Source of the DNA: Hippasteria phrygiana
Lineage: Eukaryota; Echinodermata; Asteroidea; Valvatida; Goniasteridae
Length of the DNA stretch: 64,000 bases
Direction of reading: 5' to 3'
Assembly (NCBI GenBank): GCA_037893225.1
Contig: JAZGUH010000025.1
Coordinates: forward strand, 558,001-622,000
Both the position numbers and the translations under genes were made by a program. Numbering within the stretch: the first letter of the stretch is position 1; each line of letters opens with the position of its first letter. Shown here piece after piece: positions 58,255 through 64,000 of this stretch. The notes below the pieces were generated by a model, which did not search any database, was not told the DNA's origin, and saw only the letters and a program-made list of their open reading frames with translations.

Positions 58255-58600
58255 TCTTTGTTTGGGGTCGCTAGTCAGAAGTCCTAAGCCCACAATGCCG
58301 TATAGCCAGGGATCACGCCCAATGTAATGATACAACCTGGGAAGCGACATTATGGGGATCACTCAATGAGGATAAGACTCTTAAATTTATAATTCGTCAA
58401 ACAAACCAGAAGGGAAACGGACAATTTGGGAGACCACCAACATAAGGCAAGATACAGGTAGCTCAGTTGGTAAAGCGGTGGTATAGTATTCTGGAGGTCG
58501 CAGGTTCGAATCCTGCTCCTGCCAGTTTTTTTTTCACTCTGAAGATTTATTCAAGATCACCTAGTCAGTTTCCCTTCTGGTTTGTTTGACGAATTAGAAA
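58255..58600 (+). repeat. SINE/tRNA-like cassette between perfect inverted repeats
   Basis: The tRNA-like body is at 58446-58523 (GGCAAGA, A-box TAGCTCAGTTGG, perfect T-arm with GGTTCGAATCC, TCCTGCC) with a 5-base insertion before the A-box. The sequences 58391-58418 and 58568-58595 are exact 28-bp inverted repeats (AATTCGTCAAACAAACCAGA..). The family module to its left (58280-58390) is inverted relative to the copies at 35.7 and 44.1 kb. Confidence 0.8.
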
Positions 58601-58609
58601 TACAATGTA

Positions 58610-59855
58610 CATGTATAATCTGATAGACACCCAAATATAGATCATTAAAACAAGTTTCAAAACATTTGCATGAAGACTGCTCGAAAGTACAGTACAACTT
58701 CGCTATAATGAATACTATTATACCAAACATTTGATTTTACTGAACATCCCTCTTTGGCTCCCAAATTGATGTATTCAATACATATCATTATTCACTAAAA
58801 CGAACAACCACTCCAAGTGAATGAAATTTATCATTCTTGTGTTATATGCAGAACTAACCCTCCTATGCAAACATGCATTCTGAGCCATGTTGTTGTATGG
58901 GTCAAAATCAGTCAAGGCGATTGTTTGTGACCCTTCTGCCACATGTACAAACCACATGTAATCTGACCATTGGTGACTGGTCTGTGTACAAAATATAGGC
59001 AGGGGAGGTGGAAGGAAATTTTGACTGATTTTGACCTTTTAAATAGCACAAGGGTTTTAATTAAAGATGATGTTGATTGCTGAGAGAAGTCTGCAATTTT
59101 GAGAGCTATTTTTATCAAGCCAGAGAAAACTTTAAAATGATTTTTTGTCTATGTAGTGGGTAGTGGGCTCGATTTTAATTACTTCTGAATAATGTATGGA
59201 AAAGTCGGGAAATACCGTAAACAATGTCTTCCTAGGCTGAACATTCAACAGTGTGGGTAGAGTTTGATTAAATGAAATTTGTAGGAAGTTCTTTCAGCCC
59301 TGGCGGCGATCCAGTGGACATCACCGTGATGGGAAATGTAATCCAAAATATTGTTCCAGCTGAGGAATGCCGGTTACCTTTCATCCCCGTAAAACTTGTT
59401 AGATGGTTTAGTACAGGGTTTAGAGATGTGTTCAACTGTTGCGACAAATACGATTTCATGTTCGCGTTGAATATGTCATTTTCCGCAGATTTCAGTCTTC
59501 AAGTTGCAAGCAACCAAGCAACTTGCCATAAAATGCTCTGATGTAAGCTCAAAAACTATATTTCCATTCAGCTGTGAAACAAAATGCAACTATTTCAACC
59601 ATCTGAAGCAAGATTTTCTTCAGCTGAACTGACAACGTGGGTTTGTTTGGGCTTTGTAATCCGATACTTGTGGGAAGAGGACACGACACCGGACCCGGCA
59701 TGGTGCCACGTATCATGGACTGCGTACCGTGCCGGTTATTAAGAGATGCTGGACGGTGATGAGGAGCCGTTGAAGTTATAAAAAGCTGAGACTCCCTACC
59801 TCGGATAGGTTCCGTGCGAGCTATATACCATTTTAGAGCTAAAACCGGGCATTTT
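58610..59855. other. non-coding stretch
   Basis: No recognised element. A 60-90-codon open stretch on either strand at 59270-59540 is not assignable to a family. Confidence 0.35.
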
Positions 59856-59859
59856 ACAA

Positions 59860-60140
59860 CTTGACTGTGGATGACCTTTGACCTCCGGTGACCATTGACC
59901 TCAAAACTTGACCTTTGACATGACCATCATATAAAGGTCGCACTATTGAATGCATGACCCAAGTTTGATTGCAATCGGACTTCAACTTTGCATATAAGAC
60001 AAATTATGCAATTCCAGCCCATTTTACAACTTGACCTCAGATGACCTTTGACACGACCATCATATAAAGGTCGCACTATGAATGCATGACCCAAGTTTGA
60101 TTGCAATCGGACTTCAACTTTGCATATAAGACCAATTTGT
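59860..60140. repeat. AGGTCA-rich tandem repeat, locus 2
   Basis: Two units of about 115 bp (roughly 59915-60030 and 60040-60130) share GACATGACCATCATATAAAG or its close variant, TGCATGACCCAAGTTTGATT and CGGACTTCAACTTTGCATAT. TGACCTTTGACCTC gives two TGACCT half-sites one base apart. Confidence 0.8.
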
Positions 60141-60307
60141 CCAAACTTTAACCAAAAACACATGATCCGCTTCCTTTTTTGGGGTCGCCTCGATTTAAAA
60201 AAAGAAAATTACCAGGGAAAAATGTGGTGAAAAAGAACCTGCAAAATGTCAACGACAATTAATGTGACGTCATGATGTCGTCATCATAATGGGGTGTCGT
60301 ACATAAC

Positions 60308-60356
60308 ATTAACCCTTACCCTCCAGGGAACTTTTGCTAGAACCCTGCACACGGAG
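60308..60356. mobile_element. CCCTAACCC-family MITE fragment
   Basis: TTAACCCTTACCCTCCAGGG and GCTAGAACCCTGC correspond to one end of the 27637 element. The rest is absent or too diverged. Confidence 0.5.
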
Positions 60357-60800
60357 CGCAGGTGTCCACAACTAAAAGAGCGCACTGTCGGATCCATGGG
60401 GACAGTAAATAGCATGGTGCCTTGTTTACAAATAAATAGGTTAAAATACAACGTTGGCGATTCAGGGACGCGTCTAGTTTTGCATAACTGCTCACAGACG
60501 TAGCGAAGTGTTGTTGCTTGAACTCCAATGATATCAAAGTGGAAAGTTATGTATATTGCTTGATTAAGAATGCCTCATGAATTTAGAAAACACTGTTGTA
60601 TTTGCAGAACAGGAGTAAGTGTTAGATTTTATCCATCTAGTGTTTATAAGGACGACATCAAACCTTGTTTTTTGCTTTAAGATGAGCCTGAAGGTGATCT
60701 GTGCACATCGTGTACAATTTCCATTGTTTTGTTTTGGGCAGAAAAATCAGTAACTTTCGCGCATTGCGTGAACAGCAAGCGTCAGTTTGGTGCAATTTAT

Positions 60801-61884
60801 TAATGTAAACTAAAAGAGCAGGTGGAAAAAAACACAGAGGAAGCTCATGATAAAGCACCCTCAAGCGAGGTTAAAGAATTGAAAGGGAAAATGGAAACTC
60901 TTGAAGCAGAAAACACGAAACTCGGAGGATTCGAGGAAAATGTAAAACACCATCTAGGAGTTGATAGGACATGCAAGGCACATCAACCTAAAACTTCTGC
61001 ACTACAAGGTATTGCAGCTACCTCAGGGATGGGGGATAAAGATATCTTTTTAAAAATCGGGGAAAACTACGGCGCTCTGGAAGTGCCATCCGACTTGTCG
61101 AGATCCTGACATATTTTATCTCAGAATGACGACATATTACAGGCAAGATGACGACATCCTCTGATAATTTATCACGGGATGACAACATCCTGAAAGTAGG
61201 ATGACGACATCCAAAAATTATTTATCAAGGGATAACGACATCCTGAAAGTAGGATGATGACATCCTGAGATAATTTATTAGTTCCGGACATTATCGTGCA
61301 AAGTATCGTGTAAGCTTTCATATATTTTTTGAAAGAAAGAATGATGTCGACTTCTATCAATCAGAATGTCGTCATCCCACAATAAATTATTTGGGGATGT
61401 CGTCATCCTACTTTCAGGATGTCGTCATTCCGTGATAAATTATCTAAGGATGTCATCATCTTGCCTGTAATATGTCGACATCCTGAGATCAAATATGTCA
61501 GGATCTCAACAAGTCGGGTGACACTTCCAGTGCTCCGTAGAAAACATAGGCGTCCAAAGGTTTTGTTAGGGTTCCTGAGGTGGGAAGTTCTGCTTGTACA
61601 AAATAGAGTCATCGTAAAAGGAGCCAGAAATAGTTCCTTCAACTTCAACTTCCAGCGCTTGTTCACAGTCAAGCTCTGGTAGGACTACTCCCTCAGTGGC
61701 AGGAACACGTCCCTCAACCCCAGCACCAGCTTCTTTGGATGATGTTGCTGCTCAGCGCGCTTGGAATAAAGCCAAACAAAAAAAAGAGAGGAGAGAATGC
61801 AACAGCATCCCAAGCAGCAAGCTTGAAAGTCTGCACTCATGTATCAGCTCAGTTCTCAAAGGAAACCATAAGTGGGTTGCGTAG
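60801..61884 (+). pseudogene. unrecognised gene remnant split by fold-back element
   Basis: The left part (to about 61066) encodes a charged coiled-coil-like stretch (EVKELKGKMETLEAENTKL) followed by DKDIFLKIGENYGALEVP. The right part (61618-61884) encodes a Ser/Thr/Pro-rich stretch (IVPSTSTSSACSQSSSGRTT) then KAKQKKERRECNSI and LHSCISSVLKG before a stop. Between them lies the fold-back element 61067-61540. Both parts look coding by composition, but I recognise no family. They may be unrelated. Confidence 0.3.
61067..61540. mobile_element. fold-back element with GGATGACGACATCC words
   Basis: Arms start CTACGGCGCTCTGGAAGTG and end CACTTCCAGTGCTCCGTAG. Inverted similarity continues through GAGATCCTGACATATTT, ATTACAGGCAAGATGA and CCTGAAAGTAGGATGACGAC for about 160 bp. 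The word GATGACGACATCC is repeated several times per arm. The centre is about 150 bp of unrelated sequence. Confidence 0.8.
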
Positions 61885-62280
61885 CCAGTGACCATGTGGG
61901 GTTCTTCTTTAAAACCCTAGAAAAAGAAACCGGGCAAAAGTTGTTGGGAACACAACAACCAATGAAATCTTTAACATAAGTTCCTGACGAGTATGGGATT
62001 GGCTGCTCACTCATGCCGAGTTATGGATGTTAGAAATATGATAAAACATGTCACATAATCTATTGCAACAAACATGATGGTAAAAAGCTTCAGTGATACA
62101 TTAGGACTGCTTATTTCCAGTTGGTAAAAGTACAAAATTTCACCAAATTCTGAATGTCAAGGACAGTCACTCTGTATAAATCACTCAACTTGTTAGTGGG
62201 AAAGATGATAGGATCAACATTGAAGCAGCATGCAGCATTCAACCCTGTTTTTAAGGAACTTCTGGAGATCACTGGGGCAT

Positions 62281-62575
62281 CAGGTTGGCGCAGTGGTTAC
62301 TGTCCCCGCCTTTCACCGCTGTGGCCCGGGTTCGATTCCTGCCCTGGTCCACATGTGGATTGGGTTTTCAGTCCCTACCTGATTCCGTGGGTTTCCCCCA
62401 GAATATTCTTCTGGGGTTTTCCTCCCACCTCTAAAACTGTAACTTCTTCTCATTATCTTCTCTCTACAGGTTTCTTCAGGCTTCCGAGCTACAGTGCCTA
62501 TAGGGCGCTTTTGAGGAATCCTTGGTTTCATTACCAAAAAGAATTATTAATAATAATAATTAATAATAAATAATC
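62281..62575 (+). repeat. tRNA-derived SINE with V-SINE-like core, copy 2
   Basis: A tRNA-like head with A-box TTGGCGCAGTGG and B-box GGGTTCGATTCC at 62283-62350. Then GGATTGGGTTTTC, GTGGGTTTCCCCCAG, TTCTGGGGTTTTCCTCCCAC and CTAAAACTG. A 3' part ends CTATAGGGCGCTTTTGAGG before an ATT/AATAAT-rich tail at 62540-62575. It is the most complete copy of this family in the window. Confidence 0.75.
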
Positions 62576-62579
62576 TCAA

Positions 62580-64000
62580 AGTTGCAATTCACAAAAATTG
62601 AAGGTTTACATGGTTTATCACAAAATCAGAGAACATCACCATTCGTGTAGGCTTTGTTAAATCAATGTTTTTCTCCCCTTATTTACTTTTCACATTTTTC
62701 ATTCACACAAACAAAAATATGGGGGAAAAAAACAAATATTTAACACACAATGAACTTGTTTCAGAATTTGAGTCAAGTTAATCTTTTTTGTAAATCATAC
62801 AAATTGTAAAGGTAACCAAAACTTCACCTTTCTATAAAAATGAAGGGTTTGTCACAAAAAGCATGTTTAATTACATTGTAGCACATACAATGTAGTTGCT
62901 CCTTTTTTTTACTTTATATTTTTCATTTTACACAAAAAGGTCAACAAACTTATGTGATACATATATAAGCTGTAGTTGGGTACTTGAAAGTCATGAAAGT
63001 CAATGGTACATGTATTGCAGTCTGGTCAAGTGGATAAATGATAATTCACGAGGATCTTTTCTCTTTGGTGGGTCAGATCTTTGAGTCATTTGCCATGTTT
63101 ATGTCGCGATATATAGGATCCATGATATAAAATCACTGCAACATGAAAACAGTGGCTAACTTGGGTTGAACATAGGGGTGACAACACCAGAGTGAATATT
63201 TTTTTTCGGGGGGGGGGGGGGACTGAACTGAAGGCAACAATGTAATTCTTTTTGTTCAAGATTTTAAATGGGGGAGAGGCGGCGGCACGTGTCCTCATAT
63301 GAAGTGCGTATTGTACACTTTTAACATCCGCTGCAAATATCTTGTATACTTTGTGCAATTCCTCATCAAGTAATCAGATGATCTATGACTTGGACGTCTT
63401 TCTTAAGCATCCCCCGATGGCAGTCATCCATGTGGTACTATTAAAAAAATAATCCAGTTATTGGACGACTTGGGACTAGAAGTTTTTTTTAGCACTGTTC
63501 GATGGTGATCACCAGTTTAATCACGAAAAGAGTACTACTTCTCTTTGATGGCAACCTGGACAGTCTTTCATTTTTCCATAGTGAACAGCAGGGGTGAGAT
63601 TTGTCAGGATTTTTCCCAAGTTCAAGATTTGTTGTCGGGATTTCAGAATTATTAAAGAATCTTTTTGCAATGTGGAATTCCTAGGGCGTTTTCATAAAGG
63701 TGTTTTTACCTGTAAACAATTGTATAGACCAATAAAAACATATTTTAAGAGGTGCCTTTAGGCAACTACAAACTCTATGTTGATCTGGGGTCCTCATGGA
63801 TTTTTCAGATTTTTCTTTTTTGGCCAATCTCACCCCTGGAACAGGAATGATAAAGAAATCAGAATTGGGGCTCCTTAATTTAATTAAAGTGATTTGAAAA
63901 ACTCTTCTTACTCGGATTTCAGGTGCAATTCACATTATAATTCATGTAATTAGAAACTACTTTCAGACACTAACTATGCGGTTTAAAGTTTATTTTGATG
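62580..64000. other. non-coding stretch to window end
   Basis: AT-rich. A poly-G run lies at about 63209-63221. No CIAO1 exon, tRNA gene or transposon was recognised. Confidence 0.4.

Noticed and set aside
59268..59541. Opposed open frames of 63 and 89 codons.
   Set aside because: No family recognised, no splice context, and lengths are within chance for this composition.

Overview
This is a window of intron-rich, repeat-dense nuclear DNA from an animal. It has no bacterial-style gene packing, canonical GT..AG splice sites, and widespread copies of the self-complementary word ACATGTAC. It also holds tRNA-derived SINEs, Penelope, DIRS, Ty3/gypsy, hAT-like, piggyBac-like and mariner-like elements. 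This mixture suggests a marine invertebrate, most likely a non-vertebrate deuterostome such as an echinoderm, hemichordate or amphioxus. The species cannot be fixed from the sequence alone.

Only two host genes can be supported, and they converge tail to tail. On the + strand, four exons (3588-3660, 13166-13378, 34325-34431, 37149-37231) join with matching codon phases. They end in a winged-helix tail like that of the cohesin alpha-kleisins (REC8/RAD21 family); the 5' part of the gene is not seen. On the - strand, four exons (57529-57620, 53675-53876, 49791-49863, 44931-45165) encode the C-terminal 60% or so of the WD40 protein CIAO1, the cytosolic iron-sulfur assembly factor. Its N-terminal exons lie beyond position 64000.

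The kleisin introns are a graveyard of nested mobile elements. Intron 3661-13165 holds two head-to-head Penelope halves, a BED-finger fragment, a near-perfect 92-bp palindrome and a decayed Ty3/gypsy. Intron 13379-34324 holds two larger nests. In the first, a - strand Ty3/gypsy is split by a 2.2-kb hAT-like element with an 8-bp target duplication. In the second, a + strand Ty3/gypsy is split within its reverse transcriptase by a 9.4-kb composite that itself carries another hAT-like element and a DIRS (tyrosine-recombinase) retrotransposon.

The right half (37-64 kb) holds the intergenic gap and the CIAO1 introns. These carry TTAA-flanked MITEs, a mariner-like inverted duplication, tRNA-like SINE pieces, two long fold-back elements and tandem repeats rich in AGGTCA half-sites. 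The most unusual items are a tRNA-like cassette sitting between perfect 28-bp inverted repeats, an 11-bp minisatellite without stops that starts exactly where a SINE ends, and a set of hAT-like ends each built from its own short word.
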